Positions 29,332 to 39,085 are shown, counted from the stretch's first letter. The stretch: 64,000 nt of DNA from Pseudomonas fortuita (GCF_026898135.2 NZ_CP114035.2:3699501-3763500), one strand, 5' to 3'. The notes: generated from the letters alone by a model not told the origin. Numbers and translations are program-made.

Positions 29332-29622
29332 TCAGCGGTCGTCGCTGTGAATCGACGAGGGATGCCGGCACAGGCCGTCGACCTCGATGTCCATGTACGG
29401 GAACAGCGGCAGCTGCATCAGTGTGTCGTGCAGCGCCTCGACGCTGGGCACGTCGAACACGCTGTAGTTGGCGTAGTGCCCGGCAATGCGCCACAAGTGG
29501 CGCCAGGTCCCTTCACGTTGCAGGCGCTGGGCCAGTTCCTTTTCATCAGCCTTGAGCTGGGTGGCCTTGGCCGGGTCCATGTCGACCGGCAGTTTCACGG
29601 TCATCTTCACGTGGAACAGCAT
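29332..29622 (-). CDS. catC: Muconolactone delta-isomerase
   Basis: 96-residue decameric isomerase converting muconolactone to beta-ketoadipate enol-lactone. The start MLFHVKMTVKLP and the segment EGTWRHLWRIAGHYANYSVFDVPSVEALHDTLMQLPLFPYMDIEV are typical. Second gene of the catBCA operon, 21 bp after catB, with AAGGAGA before the ATG. Confidence 0.96.
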   Translation of the reverse strand: MLFHVKMTVKLPVDMDPAKATQLKADEKELAQRLQREGTWRHLWRIAGHYANYSVFDVPSVEALHDTLMQLPLFPYMDIEVDGLCRHPSSIHSDDR

Positions 29623-29643
29623 GATTATCTCCTTGTTGGCTGA

Positions 29644-30765
29644 TCAGCAACGGGCGAAGCGCGCCAGGCGCTGTTCGTCCAGGGTCAGGCCCAGGCCTGG
29701 GGTGCGGGGGATGTGCAGTTGGAAGTCGCGGTACTGCGGCGGCTCGTTGACGATTTCTTCGGTCAGCAGCAGCGGGCCGAACAGCTCGGTGCCCCAGGTC
29801 AGTTGGCGCAGGGTAAGGAAGGCATGGGCCGAGGCCAGGGTGCCGATAGAGCCTTCGAGCATGGTGCCGCCATACAGCGCTATACCGGCGGCCTCGGCGA
29901 TTTGCGCAGTGCGCAACACAGCTCGCGGGCCACCGTTCTTGGCGATTTTCAGGGCGAAGATGCTGGCCGCGCCGTCGGCGGCCAGGCTGAAGGCGTCCTC
30001 GACGCTTTCGATCGACTCATCGGCCATGATCGGGGCCGGGCTGCGCTGGTTCAGGCGCACCTGGCCGCCACGGTTGATGCGCGAGATCGGTTGCTCGATC
30101 AGGTCGATACCGTTGTCGCCAAGCACCTGGCAAGCACGCACGGCCTGGGACTCGTCCCAGTACTGGTTGACGTCGACCCGCACGCTGGCACTGTCGCCCA
30201 GTTCGCGTTTTATCGTCACCACGTGCTTGATGTCCTGCTCCACCGGGTTGGCGCCAATCTTCAGCTTGAACACCCGGTGACGGCGAATTTCCAGCATGTG
30301 CTGCGCTTCGGCGATATCACGGGCGGTGTCGCCGCTGGCCAGGGTCCAGGCCACTTCCAGGCTGTCACGCACTCGGCCGCCCAGCAGCTCGCTCACCGGC
30401 AGCCCCAGGCGTTTGCCTTGGGCGTCGAGCAAGGCGCTTTCAATACCCGATTTGGCAAAAGTGTTGCCCTTGGCCAGCTTGTCCAGCTTGAGCATGGCCG
30501 CATTGATGTTGTCTGCCGCCAGGCCAATCAGCGCCGGAGCCAGGTGCGCGTCGATGTTGGCCTTGATGCCCTCGGGGCTTTCGTAGCCATAGGCCAGGCC
30601 ACCGATGGTGGTGGCCTCGCCGATACCTTCCACGCCATCGCTGCAGCGCACGCGCAATACCACCAAGGTCTGCTGCTGCATGGTGTGCATTGCCAGCTTG
30701 TGCGGGCGAATGGTCGGCAGGTCGACGATAATTGCATCAATACGTTCAATCAGCGCGCTTGTCAT
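29644..30765 (-). CDS. catB: Muconate cycloisomerase
   Basis: 373-residue enolase-superfamily enzyme that lactonises cis,cis-muconate. The catalytic Lys167-x-Lys169 pair is in FKLKIGAN, and the Mn ligands Asp198, Glu224 and Asp249 fall at the positions known for the P. putida enzyme. First gene of catBCA; its promoter region is shared with divergent catR, which activates it when muconate is present. Confidence 0.96.
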   Translation of the reverse strand: MTSALIERIDAIIVDLPTIRPHKLAMHTMQQQTLVVLRVRCSDGVEGIGEATTIGGLAYGYESPEGIKANIDAHLAPALIGLAADNINAAMLKLDKLAKGNTFAKSGIESALLDAQGKRLGLPVSELLGGRVRDSLEVAWTLASGDTARDIAEAQHMLEIRRHRVFKLKIGANPVEQDIKHVVTIKRELGDSASVRVDVNQYWDESQAVRACQVLGDNGIDLIEQPISRINRGGQVRLNQRSPAPIMADESIESVEDAFSLAADGAASIFALKIAKNGGPRAVLRTAQIAEAAGIALYGGTMLEGSIGTLASAHAFLTLRQLTWGTELFGPLLLTEEIVNEPPQYRDFQLHIPRTPGLGLTLDEQRLARFARC

Positions 30766-30884
30766 TGTGGCCAGGTCCCGTCAGGTCGGGCTGCCAGCTG
30801 CAGGCCCGAATGGTGCATTTACTTGATTGCTCAAGGATTGCGCGAGACCCTGATGACCGTCCAATATCAAATGAATCTCCCACC

Positions 30885-30899
30885 ATACCCTGGAGGTCT
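30885..30899. promoter_or_regulatory. Probable CatR recognition site
   Basis: Interrupted inverted repeat ATACC-N5-GGTCT, 120 bp upstream of catB and overlapping the catR ribosome-binding site. Location fits the upstream recognition site of CatR. A nearby GGTCATCAGGGTCTC on the catB strand could be the activation site. Confidence 0.6.
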
Positions 30900-30900
30900 G

Positions 30901-31773
30901 ATGGAGCTGCGCCACCTGCGTTACTTCAAAGTCTTGGCCGAGACCCTGAACTTCACCCGCGCCGCCGAGCTGCTGCACATTGCCCAACCCCCCTTGAGCC
31001 GGCAGATCAGCCAGCTGGAGGACCAGCTCGGCACCCTGCTGGTCGTGCGCGAACGCCCGCTGCGGCTGACCGAGGCCGGTCGTTTTTTTTACGAACAGAC
31101 CTGCACCGTGCTGCAGCAACTGCAGAACATCAGCGACAACACCCGCCGCATTGGCCAGGGCCAGCGCCAGTGGCTGGGCATCGGGTTTGCCCCCTCGACC
31201 CTGTACAACGTGTTGCCAGAGCTGATCCGCGAGCTGCGCCAGGACAGCGAGCTGGAACTGGGCCTGAGCGAGATGACCACGCTGCAGCAGGTGGAAGCCT
31301 TGAAGAGCGGGCGCATCGACATCGCCTTCGGGCGCATTCGCATCGACGACGCGGCCATCCACCAAGAGGTTCTGCGGGAGGACCCGCTGGTGGCCGTGCT
31401 GCCCAAGGGCCACCCGCTGGCGGGCAGCCCGGTCAGCCTGGCGCAGCTGGCTGGCGAGGCGTTCATCCTCTACCCGGCCAACCCCCGGCCCAGTTATGCC
31501 GACCACGTGCTGGCGCTGTTTGCCCAGCATGGCATGAGCATCCGCGTCAGCCAGTGGGCCAACGAATTGCAGACGGCCATCGGCCTGGTGGCCGTCGGCG
31601 TGGGGGTAACGCTGGTGCCGGCGTCGGTACAACAGCAACACCGCACCGATATCGAATATGTCGGCTTGCTCGATAGCAGCGCCGTCAGCCCGATCATTCT
31701 GAGCCGGCGCAAGGGTGATGTGAGCCCGATCGTGCAGCGGTGCCTGGGGTTGATCGAGCAACAGGCACTATGA
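30901..31773 (+). CDS. catR: LysR-type activator of the cat operon
   Basis: 290-residue LysR regulator with N-terminal helix-turn-helix MELRHLRYFKVLAETLNFTRAAELLHIAQPPLSRQISQLE and a muconate-binding-type effector domain. It is divergent from catBCA, the standard P. putida arrangement, and should activate that operon and repress itself through the shared site. The start is ATG 30901 with GGAGG upstream; the same frame stays open leftward through the catB antisense strand but that part is not coding. Confidence 0.94.
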   Translation: MELRHLRYFKVLAETLNFTRAAELLHIAQPPLSRQISQLEDQLGTLLVVRERPLRLTEAGRFFYEQTCTVLQQLQNISDNTRRIGQGQRQWLGIGFAPSTLYNVLPELIRELRQDSELELGLSEMTTLQQVEALKSGRIDIAFGRIRIDDAAIHQEVLREDPLVAVLPKGHPLAGSPVSLAQLAGEAFILYPANPRPSYADHVLALFAQHGMSIRVSQWANELQTAIGLVAVGVGVTLVPASVQQQHRTDIEYVGLLDSSAVSPIILSRRKGDVSPIVQRCLGLIEQQAL

Positions 31774-31785
31774 ACAAAACTTGCA

Positions 31786-31876
31786 CCCTGTGGGAGCGGG
31801 CGCGCCCGCGATCACGGGCAGAGCCCGTGCCATCCACCGCGTCGCCTGCTTCGCGGGCATGCCCGCTCCCACAGAG
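31786..31876. repeat. Inverted REP pair
   Basis: CCTGTGGGAGCGGGCGCGCC and its facing copy TCGCGGGCATGCCCGCTCCC between convergent catR and the permease gene. Confidence 0.8.
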
Positions 31877-31888
31877 TATGTGTTGTGC

Positions 31889-33295
31889 TCAGGAATGCGC
31901 TTGAGCGCGGCGGCGGTAGGCCAGCAACAGGAACACGAACCACAACGGCATCACGCACAATGCCAGGCGGGTATCCGGCTGCAGTGCCAGCAACACCAGC
32001 ACAAAGCCGAGAAAGCCCAGGGTCGTGACCGCCACCGGCACCCCGCCCGGCAACTTGAACACCGAAGCATTGTGCGCAGCCGGGTTGCGTTTGCGATAGG
32101 CGAGGTACGCAGCAAGGATCATCGACCAGGTAAAGATCACCAGGATTGCCGACACGGTCGAAATCAGCGTGAACACCGTCATCACCTCCGGGATGATGAA
32201 CAGCAGGCTCAACCCGATCAGCATGCACACGCCGGAAAACACCAGGCTGTACACCGGCACGCTCAGTGCCGAAAGCCTGGCGAACAGGGCCGGCGCGTTA
32301 CGCCGCTCGGCCAGCCCGAACAGCATCCGGCAGCCCGAGTAGACACCGCTGTTGGCCGAAGAGGCAGCCGAGGTCAATACCACAAAGTTGATCATGCCGG
32401 CCGCCGCCGGAAAGCCGGCCAGCAGGAACAGTTCGACGAAGGGGCTGCGGTTGGCCGGCACCTCGGCCCACGACACCACGCTGATGATGCACACCAGCGC
32501 CAGGATGTAGAACAGCAGAATGCGCAAGGGGATGGTGTTGATGGCCTTGGGCAGCGAGCGATGAGGGTTCTTCGCTTCCGCTGCGGTGGTGCCGATCAGC
32601 TCGGTACCGGCAAAGGAAAACACGGCAATCTGGAACCCGGCAAAGAAACCGCTGATGCCATGGGGCAGCACCGCACCCGGCGCGACCACGTGCGACAGCG
32701 AGGCAACCACGCCATTGGGCGAGGTATAGGACGTGGCGATCATGACCGCTGCCGTGATGATCAACAGCACGATGGCGACGATCTTGATGATGCCGAACCA
32801 GAACTCTACCTCGCCAAAAATCCTCACCGCCAGCATGTTCAGCCCCAGCAGCACGAACAGGGTGAAGAACGCGGGTAGCCAGGCCGGTGCATCGGGGTAC
32901 CAGTACTGGAAAAAACCGGCCACCACGACCACGTCCCCCACCACCGCCACGCTCCAGCTCAGCCAGTACGACCAGCTCAGCACAAAGCCGGCGCGCGAGC
33001 CCAGGTAATGGGCAACGATATCGGCGAACGACTTGAAGCGCAGGTCGGACAACAGCAACTCGCCCATGGCGCGCATGACGAAGAACACGAAGAACCCGAG
33101 GATGGCGTAGACCAACAGGATCGAGGTGCCGGACAGCGCGATCACCTTGCCCGAGCCCATGAACAGGCCGGTGCCAATGGCGCCCCCTATGGAAATCAGC
33201 TGGATGTGGCGGTTTTCCAGCGTGCGTTGCAGGTGCCCGTCACGGTCGGGCGTTACCGGTTTGCTTTGCTCAAGGCTTGCGGGCATGTCTTGCAT
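31889..33295 (-). CDS. Amino-acid permease of the APC superfamily (CycA/GabP-like)
   Basis: 468 residues and 12 predicted helices. The AAT-family signature is LENRHIQLISIGGAIGTGLFMGSGKVIALSG near the N-terminus, followed by GELLLSDLRFKSFADIVAHYLG and FAGTELIGTTAAEAKNPHRSLPKAI. It resembles D-serine/D-alanine/glycine and GABA permeases. The gene follows the deacetylase gene on the same strand (87 bp), so the two may be co-expressed. Substrate not determined. Confidence 0.85.
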   Translation of the reverse strand: MQDMPASLEQSKPVTPDRDGHLQRTLENRHIQLISIGGAIGTGLFMGSGKVIALSGTSILLVYAILGFFVFFVMRAMGELLLSDLRFKSFADIVAHYLGSRAGFVLSWSYWLSWSVAVVGDVVVVAGFFQYWYPDAPAWLPAFFTLFVLLGLNMLAVRIFGEVEFWFGIIKIVAIVLLIITAAVMIATSYTSPNGVVASLSHVVAPGAVLPHGISGFFAGFQIAVFSFAGTELIGTTAAEAKNPHRSLPKAINTIPLRILLFYILALVCIISVVSWAEVPANRSPFVELFLLAGFPAAAGMINFVVLTSAASSANSGVYSGCRMLFGLAERRNAPALFARLSALSVPVYSLVFSGVCMLIGLSLLFIIPEVMTVFTLISTVSAILVIFTWSMILAAYLAYRKRNPAAHNASVFKLPGGVPVAVTTLGFLGFVLVLLALQPDTRLALCVMPLWFVFLLLAYRRRAQAHS

Positions 33296-33382
33296 GGCGA
33301 CCTCTTGTTATTGTTGGCCTGTCACATGTCGCGGTGCCGTGGCGACGCCCATTACTGGCTTCGTCACGGCTTCTCAGGCGGG

Positions 33383-34414
33383 TTAGCGCGCGCTTTCAAA
33401 ACCTTGCAAGGTGTTCACTGCGTTGATGCCGATTTCGTCGACCATGTAACCGCCCTCCATCACGAACAGGGTCGGGATACCGGCACTGGCGATCTCGGCG
33501 CCCATGCGCAGGAAGTCGTCGCTGGTAAGCTTGAAGTGGCTGATCGGGTCATCCTCGAAGGTGTCGACCCCCAGCGACACAACCAGAAACTGCGGCTTGT
33601 GCGCGACAATGCGCTTGAGTGCATCCTGCAAAGCCGGCTGGTACTGGGCCCAGCGGGTGCCCTTGCCCATCGGGTAGTTGGCGTTGAAACCTTCGCCAGC
33701 GCCTGCGCCTTGTTCATGGGCGTAGCCGGAAAAATACGGGTAGGACACGTGCGGGTCGCCATGCAGGGAGGCAAAGAACACATCGGGGCGATCGTAGAAG
33801 ATGTTCTGTGTGCCGTTACCGTGGTGGAAGTCCACATCCAGCACAGCCACGCGCCTGGCGCCCTGGCTCAGGCAGCGCTCGGCGGCGATGGCGGCGTTGT
33901 TCAGGTAGCAATAGCCGCCCATGTATTCCCGGGCCGCATGGTGCCCCGGTGGGCGGCACAGGGCGAAGGCACTGTCGGCACCGTCGATGATGCGCTGCAT
34001 GCCGGTCAAGGCAACATCGGCGCTGCTGCGCACCGCCTCCCAGGTGCCGGCGGTGATCGGGGCCCCCGCGTCCATGGCATAAAAGCCCAGCTTGCCGTCG
34101 ATGAAGCCGGGCTCACGGTCGATGGCCAGGTCGCGCACTGGCCACACCAGCGGCAGCGCATCGTGGGTTTTGCCGGTGGCGGCCCATTCCGACCAGGCGT
34201 TTTCCAGGAAGCTTACGTAGCGCTCGCTGTGCGCCGCCACGTAGCAGGCCCGGTCGAAGGCCTGTTCGGCAATGACATCGCCAAGGCCCGTGCTGCGCAC
34301 CCGGGCCAGTACGGTGTCGGCACGCTGGGGGTTTTCGAACGATGGCGTAATGGCGCCGTCCTTGAGTTCCGAGCCATGGTGCAAGCGGTGATTGTTGCTA
34401 AAAACTGTCAGCAC
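33383..34414 (-). CDS. Histone-deacetylase-family amidohydrolase (acetylpolyamine amidohydrolase-like)
   Basis: 343-residue zinc hydrolase of the arginase/deacetylase fold. The active-site residues appear in FALCRPPGHHAAREYMGGYCYLNNAAIAAE (paired His), VLDVDFHHGNGTQ (zinc Asp/His) and SLGVDTFEDDPI (second zinc Asp). Bacterial members such as P. aeruginosa AphA/AphB deacetylate N-acetylpolyamines. I place the start at GTG 34414, which has AAGGA seven bases upstream; a TTG at 34432 would overlap that site. It diverges from an Lrp-type regulator and precedes a permease, suggesting a small uptake-and-deacetylation unit. Confidence 0.85.
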   Translation of the reverse strand: MLTVFSNNHRLHHGSELKDGAITPSFENPQRADTVLARVRSTGLGDVIAEQAFDRACYVAAHSERYVSFLENAWSEWAATGKTHDALPLVWPVRDLAIDREPGFIDGKLGFYAMDAGAPITAGTWEAVRSSADVALTGMQRIIDGADSAFALCRPPGHHAAREYMGGYCYLNNAAIAAERCLSQGARRVAVLDVDFHHGNGTQNIFYDRPDVFFASLHGDPHVSYPYFSGYAHEQGAGAGEGFNANYPMGKGTRWAQYQPALQDALKRIVAHKPQFLVVSLGVDTFEDDPISHFKLTSDDFLRMGAEIASAGIPTLFVMEGGYMVDEIGINAVNTLQGFESAR

Positions 34415-34433
34415 ACGAATGTCCTTTTTCAAG

Positions 34434-34448
34434 GGTTACCGGATAACC
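34434..34448. promoter_or_regulatory. Inverted repeat between the deacetylase and Lrp-type genes
   Basis: GGTTA-CCGGA-TAACC, a 15-bp perfect inverted repeat 20 bp upstream of the deacetylase start. Size suits an Lrp/AsnC-family site. Confidence 0.4.
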
Positions 34449-34536
34449 AATTTTCGCGCCTGAACCGTGAAAATGCTTTGCTTTATGCTCAGCCAAACCG
34501 GATGCTTGAGGAAATTAATCACAGAATTGGCCGGCA

Positions 34537-35019
34537 ATGAGCAAAGCCTTTGCTATCGAACATTTGGACGACACCGACCGCGAGCTACTGCGCCTTTTGC
34601 AGGAGGACGGCACCCTGTCGAGCGCTGCGCTGGGCGAGCGTTTGTCGATGACCGTGACGCCCTGCTGGCGCAGGCGCAAACGGCTGGAAGAGCTGGGCAT
34701 CATCAAGGATTACCAGGCCAACCTCGACCGCAGGAAGCTGGGCTACGACGTGATGGCGTTTGCCCAGGTGCGCTTTGGCAACCATTCGGCCAACGCACCG
34801 GATGAGTTCGAGCAGGTGATATTGAAACTGCCGCAGGTGCTGTCCTGCCACAAGGTAACCGGCGAGGCTGACTATGTGCTGACGGTGTTGGCAAATGACC
34901 TGGAGAGTTATGGGCGATTCGTGGAAGAGGTGTTGCGCCGTCAGCCAGGCATTGCCTCGATCCAGTCAAGCCTGGCGCTGCGCGAAGTGAAGGCGGTTTC
35001 CCGTATCCCCGTGCCCTGA
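34537..35019 (+). CDS. Lrp/AsnC-family regulator
   Basis: 160 residues. The N-terminal helix-turn-helix reads LDDTDRELLRLLQEDGTLSSAALGERLSMTVTPCWRRRKRLEELGII and the C-terminal RAM domain (about 70-150) includes VLSCHKVTGEADYVLTVLANDLESYGRFVEEVL. Members bind amino acids and often control the divergent gene. Here that is the deacetylase-permease pair. Confidence 0.9.
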   Translation: MSKAFAIEHLDDTDRELLRLLQEDGTLSSAALGERLSMTVTPCWRRRKRLEELGIIKDYQANLDRRKLGYDVMAFAQVRFGNHSANAPDEFEQVILKLPQVLSCHKVTGEADYVLTVLANDLESYGRFVEEVLRRQPGIASIQSSLALREVKAVSRIPVP

Positions 35020-35050
35020 AACCCACCGCGCTGCGCTTTTGATTGTTGTA

Positions 35051-35071
35051 GGAGCAGCCTTGTGCTGCTCC
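35051..35071 (+). terminator. Hairpin after the Lrp-type gene
   Basis: Perfect 8-bp stem GGAGCAGC-CTTGT-GCTGCTCC about 30 bp after the stop, within a degenerate REP (35044-35078). No T-run follows. Confidence 0.4.
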
Positions 35072-35160
35072 TGCAGGGTGATGCGGTAGCCTGATTGATG
35101 GTGCAAGACAGTTGATCCCATAAAAAATCAAAAGCGGAGCGCACATGATCTGGGTTCGGC

Positions 35161-36072
35161 CTACTCCGGCAAGCTGTAGCGCTCGGCAAAGTACTGCCGG
35201 AAAAAGTCCACCGCCACCCGCACCTTGGCCGAGCTGGCCAGCGGCGAGGTGTATACCGCCCAGATATCCGCCGGCTGGTGATAGGCCTCCAGCACCTGCA
35301 CCAGGCGCCCGTCCTGCAGGCTGTCATGCACATCCCACCATGAACGCAGCAGTATCCCTCGGCCATCCAGGCACCACTGGTGCGCCACTTCACCATGGTT
35401 GGTCGACAGGCCGCCCGTCACACGTACGCTTTCTTCACCCATCGGCCCCATCAGTTGCCACACACCAAACGGGTGGTCACGTTCCTTGATCACCAGGCAG
35501 TCGTGGCTGCCCAGGTCGCCCAGCACCTTGGGCGAACCCCGCCGCGCCAGGTAAGCCGGCGCAGCACAGAGCACCCGGCGGTTACGCGCCAGCGGCTTGG
35601 CGATCAGGTTGGGGGCAATGGCGTTGCCCACGCGGATGTCCAGGTCGACACCTTCGGCGATCAGGTCCACCAGGCGATCGTGCACATCCAGGCGAATGTC
35701 CAGCCGCGGGTAGCGCTCGGCCAGCTCCGACAAAGCCGGCGCCACGAAGCGCCGCCCCAGCCCCAGGCTGCTGGCGATGCGCAACTGCCCGGCCGGCTCG
35801 CGGTGCTGGGCGCTGATGTCATCACCCATGCGCTGTACGGCATCGAATATCTGCAAAGCCCACTGATACACCCGCTCGCCTTCCTCACTCACCGTCACCC
35901 GCCGCGTGGTGCGGTGCAACAAGCGCACTTCCAGTGTTTGCTCGAGCATGCGGATGCGTTTGCTGATATACGCCGCCGACATGCCCAGCTCATCGGCCAC
36001 GGCCGCAAAGCTGGCGCGCTTGGCCACTTGCAGGAAGATGTTGAGGTCGTCGAGGTTGGGCAGATTATTCAC
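35161..36072 (-). CDS. dmlR: LysR-type regulator divergent from dmlA (DmlR-like)
   Basis: 303 residues with the LysR helix-turn-helix (LNIFLQVAKRASFAAVADELGMSAAYISKRIRMLEQTLEVRLLHRTTRRV) and an effector domain ending AVDFFRQYFAERYSL. Start is GTG 36072 with GGAA 8 bases before. E. coli DmlR (YeaT) activates dmlA (YeaU) for growth on D-malate; the same divergent pairing exists here, so the assignment rests on homology plus synteny. Confidence 0.82.
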   Translation of the reverse strand: MNNLPNLDDLNIFLQVAKRASFAAVADELGMSAAYISKRIRMLEQTLEVRLLHRTTRRVTVSEEGERVYQWALQIFDAVQRMGDDISAQHREPAGQLRIASSLGLGRRFVAPALSELAERYPRLDIRLDVHDRLVDLIAEGVDLDIRVGNAIAPNLIAKPLARNRRVLCAAPAYLARRGSPKVLGDLGSHDCLVIKERDHPFGVWQLMGPMGEESVRVTGGLSTNHGEVAHQWCLDGRGILLRSWWDVHDSLQDGRLVQVLEAYHQPADIWAVYTSPLASSAKVRVAVDFFRQYFAERYSLPE

Positions 36073-36169
36073 GTATCGTGTTCCAAGAATCCATGATTGG
36101 CGAGATTATCTCCGGCTCAAGCCCTTATAGCATGACCAGCACCTGTTCCCTAGACAACGAGTGCACCCC

Positions 36170-37261
36170 ATGAGCAAGACGTTCAGAATCGCGGCAATCC
36201 CAGGCGACGGCATCGGCAACGAAGTACTGCCTGAAGGTATTCGGGTCGTCGAGGCCGCCGCGCGCAAGCACGGCCTGGACATCAGCTTCGAGTTCTTCGA
36301 GTGGGCCAGCTGCGACTACTACCTGGCCCACGGCAAGATGATGCCGGATGACTGGTTCGAACAGCTCAAAGGTTTCGACGCCCTGTACTTTGGTGCCGTG
36401 GGCTGGCCAGATAAAGTGCCGGACCACATCTCGCTGTGGGGTTCGCTGCTCAAGTTCCGCCGCGACTTCGACCAGTACGTGAACATTCGCCCGGTGCGCC
36501 TGTTCCCCGGCGTACCCTGCCCGCTGGCGGGTCGTGAACCCGGCGATATCGACTTCGTGGTTATCCGCGAAAACACCGAAGGCGAGTACTCGTCGCTGGG
36601 CGGGCGCATGTTCGAAGGCACCGAAAACGAGTTTGTGCTGCAGGAATCGGTGTTCACCCGCCGTGGCGTCGACCGCATTCTCAAGTACGCCTTCGAGGTG
36701 GCCCAGACCCGCGAGCGCAAGCACGTCACCTCGGCCACCAAGTCCAACGGCATGGCCGTGAGCATGCCGTACTGGGACGAGCGCACCGCAGCGATGGCAG
36801 CCAATTATCCGGAAATCAGCTGGGACAAGCAGCACATTGATATCCTCTGCGCCCGCTTTGTACTGCAACCGGACCGCTTCGACGTGGTCGTGGCCTCGAA
36901 CCTGTTCGGCGATATCCTGTCCGACCTGGGCCCGGCGTGCGCCGGCACCATCGGCATCGCGCCTTCGGCCAACCTGAACCCCGAACGCAAATTCCCGTCG
37001 CTGTTCGAGCCGGTGCACGGCTCGGCGCCAGACATCTACGGCAAGAACATCGCCAACCCGATCGCGATGATCTGGTCCGGTGCACTGATGCTCGACTTCC
37101 TCGGCAACGAAGGCGCCGACCCACGCTACCGCGCCGCCCACGACGACATCCTCAAAGCCATCGAGCAGGTCATCGCCGCCGGTGACGTGACCCGCGACAT
37201 GGGTGGCCAGCAGTCTACCCAGCAGGTGGGCCAGGCCATCACCGCGCTGATCGAAGCCTGA
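36170..37261 (+). CDS. dmlA: Tartrate/D-malate dehydrogenase
   Basis: 363-residue isocitrate/isopropylmalate-dehydrogenase-family enzyme close to P. putida tartrate dehydrogenase (TtuC) and E. coli DmlA. NAD- and metal-binding segments include IAAIPGDGIGNEVLPEG, VVIRENTEGEYSSLGGR, SNLFGDILSDLGPA and EPVHGSAPDIYGKNIANP. It oxidises (+)-tartrate or D-malate with decarboxylation. ATG 36170 is preferred over GTG 36161. A strong terminator follows, so it is probably transcribed separately from the BCCT-cntAB genes, although E. coli keeps the same gene order (yeaU-V-W-X). Confidence 0.9.
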   Translation: MSKTFRIAAIPGDGIGNEVLPEGIRVVEAAARKHGLDISFEFFEWASCDYYLAHGKMMPDDWFEQLKGFDALYFGAVGWPDKVPDHISLWGSLLKFRRDFDQYVNIRPVRLFPGVPCPLAGREPGDIDFVVIRENTEGEYSSLGGRMFEGTENEFVLQESVFTRRGVDRILKYAFEVAQTRERKHVTSATKSNGMAVSMPYWDERTAAMAANYPEISWDKQHIDILCARFVLQPDRFDVVVASNLFGDILSDLGPACAGTIGIAPSANLNPERKFPSLFEPVHGSAPDIYGKNIANPIAMIWSGALMLDFLGNEGADPRYRAAHDDILKAIEQVIAAGDVTRDMGGQQSTQQVGQAITALIEA

Positions 37262-37269
37262 TAACACCC

Positions 37270-37306
37270 GGGCCGATTGTCAGAAGTGTCTGACAATCGG
37301 CCCTTT
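37270..37306 (+). terminator. Intrinsic terminator of dmlA
   Basis: A perfect 15-bp stem (GGGCCGATTGTCAGA / its complement) with loop AGTG followed by TTTGCCT, 8 bp after the stop. Confidence 0.85.
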
Positions 37307-37340
37307 GCCTCTTGCGAGCGACGTGGATTGTATGCAAAAT

Positions 37341-37377
37341 CTGTTAACCATTAGATATTGGTTAACCAGTAGTTAAC
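37341..37377 (+). promoter_or_regulatory. GTTAAC operator cluster upstream of the BCCT gene
   Basis: Three GTTAAC sites at 37343, 37361 and 37372. The first two form CTGTTAACC-N11-GTTAACCA, matched exactly in spacing by the element upstream of cntA (39133-39160). Nothing comparable lies upstream of dmlA. Confidence 0.6.
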
Positions 37378-37455
37378 GCCCAAGGAAGGAGTGGTACCGC
37401 AACACCCCGGATGCCTGCCGGGTATAACAAGTACGCCAACGTCCAGGAGACGATG

Positions 37456-39054
37456 ATGTCGCACAAGAATAAAAAGATTGATGTGTTCCTGATTACCGTG
37501 AGCCTGATCGCCGTATTGCTCACCGTGATCGGCCTTGCAGCCTTCCCCGCCCAGGCTGAAAGCGCCGCCAACCAGTTGTTCGAGCTGTCCACCCGCACCT
37601 TCGGTACCAGCGTGCAGGTGCTGGTGTTTGGCAGTACCCTGGCCGTGCTGTACCTGGCCTTCAGCAAGTACGGCAACATCCGCCTGGGCAGTGGCAAGCC
37701 TGAATATGCCACCGCCACCTGGGTGTTCATGTTCATCTGTGCCGGCATGGGTTCGTCGACCCTCTACTGGGGCGTAATGGAATGGGCCTACTATTACCAG
37801 ACCCCGGGCCTGAACATCGCTGCTGCCACCCCCAAGGCACTGGAGTACAGCGTGGGCTACTCGTTCTTCCACTGGGGCATCAGCGCCTGGTCGATCTACG
37901 CCCTGACATCACTGGCCATGGCCTACCACTTCCATGTACGCAAGAAGAGCGGCCTGAACCTGGCTTCGGTTATCGAAGCGGTGACGGGCTTCAAGGCCAC
38001 CGGGCCGGTAGGCCGGAGCGTCGACCTGATCTTCCTGCTGACCATGATGGGCGCACTGACTGTGTCGCTGGCCCTCACCGCCTCGACCCTGACCCGCGGC
38101 CTGCATGACCTGACCGGCACCCCGGATACCTTCACCGTGCAATTGATGGTGATCGGTGGCGTCGCAGTGATGTTCTCGCTCAGCTCTTACATCGGTATCG
38201 ATGGTGGCCTGCAGCGCCTGAGCAAGATGGTGTGCATCGGCGCGCTGGTGTTTGCCGCTGTCGTCCTGCTGGTGGGCCCGACCCAGTTCACCCTCAACAA
38301 CACCGCCAACTCGATTGGCCTGATGATCCAGAACTACGTGCACATGAGCCTGTTCACCGACCCGGCGGGCGACGGCGCCTTCACCCGCAACTGGACAGTA
38401 TTCTACTGGCTGTGGTGGGTGTCGTACGCCCCGGGTGTGGCCATGTTCGTCACCCGCGTTTCGCGCGGTCGGCAGATCAAGGACGTGGTCCTGGCCCTGC
38501 TGCTGGGGGGCAGTTTCGGTTGCTGGTTCTTCTTCGGCGCGCTGGAAAGCTACAGCATGCACCAGTTCATCACTGGCGCCGTGGATGTACCGAAAATGCT
38601 CGCCGAACAAGGCGGCGAATCGGCCGTGACGCACCTGCTGCTGGCCTTGCCGTGGGGCCAGGTGTTCCTCGGTGTGTACCTGTTCATCATGGCCATCTTC
38701 TGTGCCTCGCACATGGATGCCGCGGCCTATGCGGTGGCTGCCACCAGCACCCGCAACCTGCGTGAAGGTGACGACCCGACACCCACCCACCGCCTGTTCT
38801 GGTGCGTGGTGCTGACCCTGGTGCCACTGGCCATGCTGTTCGCCAAGGCCTCGCTGTCGACCATGAAGACCGCCGTGGTGCTCACTGCAATCCCGTTCAT
38901 GGTGATTCTGCTGGTGAAGATCTATGGCTTTTTCAAGTGGATGATCGCCGACTACGGCCAGGTACCGGCCCACGTCATCGAGGAAGAGGCTGCCCGCATG
39001 GCCGGTGAAACACCTGCCGAACAGGCCCCGCGCAGTGCAGCTGCGGTGCACTGA
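37456..39054 (+). CDS. BCCT-family transporter (YeaV-like)
   Basis: 532-residue betaine/carnitine/choline transporter with 12 predicted helices. Family features are [47 protein letters not shown] and the Trp-rich signature [28 protein letters not shown]. Start is ATG 37456, with AGGAG 6 bases before. It precedes the carnitine oxygenase genes as in E. coli yeaV-yeaW-yeaX, so L-carnitine or a related quaternary amine is the likely cargo. Confidence 0.87.
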   Translation: MSHKNKKIDVFLITVSLIAVLLTVIGLAAFPAQAESAANQLFELSTRTFGTSVQVLVFGSTLAVLYLAFSKYGNIRLGSGKPEYATATWVFMFICAGMGSSTLYWGVMEWAYYYQTPGLNIAAATPKALEYSVGYSFFHWGISAWSIYALTSLAMAYHFHVRKKSGLNLASVIEAVTGFKATGPVGRSVDLIFLLTMMGALTVSLALTASTLTRGLHDLTGTPDTFTVQLMVIGGVAVMFSLSSYIGIDGGLQRLSKMVCIGALVFAAVVLLVGPTQFTLNNTANSIGLMIQNYVHMSLFTDPAGDGAFTRNWTVFYWLWWVSYAPGVAMFVTRVSRGRQIKDVVLALLLGGSFGCWFFFGALESYSMHQFITGAVDVPKMLAEQGGESAVTHLLLALPWGQVFLGVYLFIMAIFCASHMDAAAYAVAATSTRNLREGDDPTPTHRLFWCVVLTLVPLAMLFAKASLSTMKTAVVLTAIPFMVILLVKIYGFFKWMIADYGQVPAHVIEEEAARMAGETPAEQAPRSAAAVH

Positions 39055-39085
39055 TTAACCCTGTAGGAGCGAGCTTGCCCGCGAT

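Noticed and set aside
29713..30900. Long rightward extension of catR
   Set aside because: It is the antisense strand of catB; ATG 30901 with a GGAGG site begins the LysR domain.
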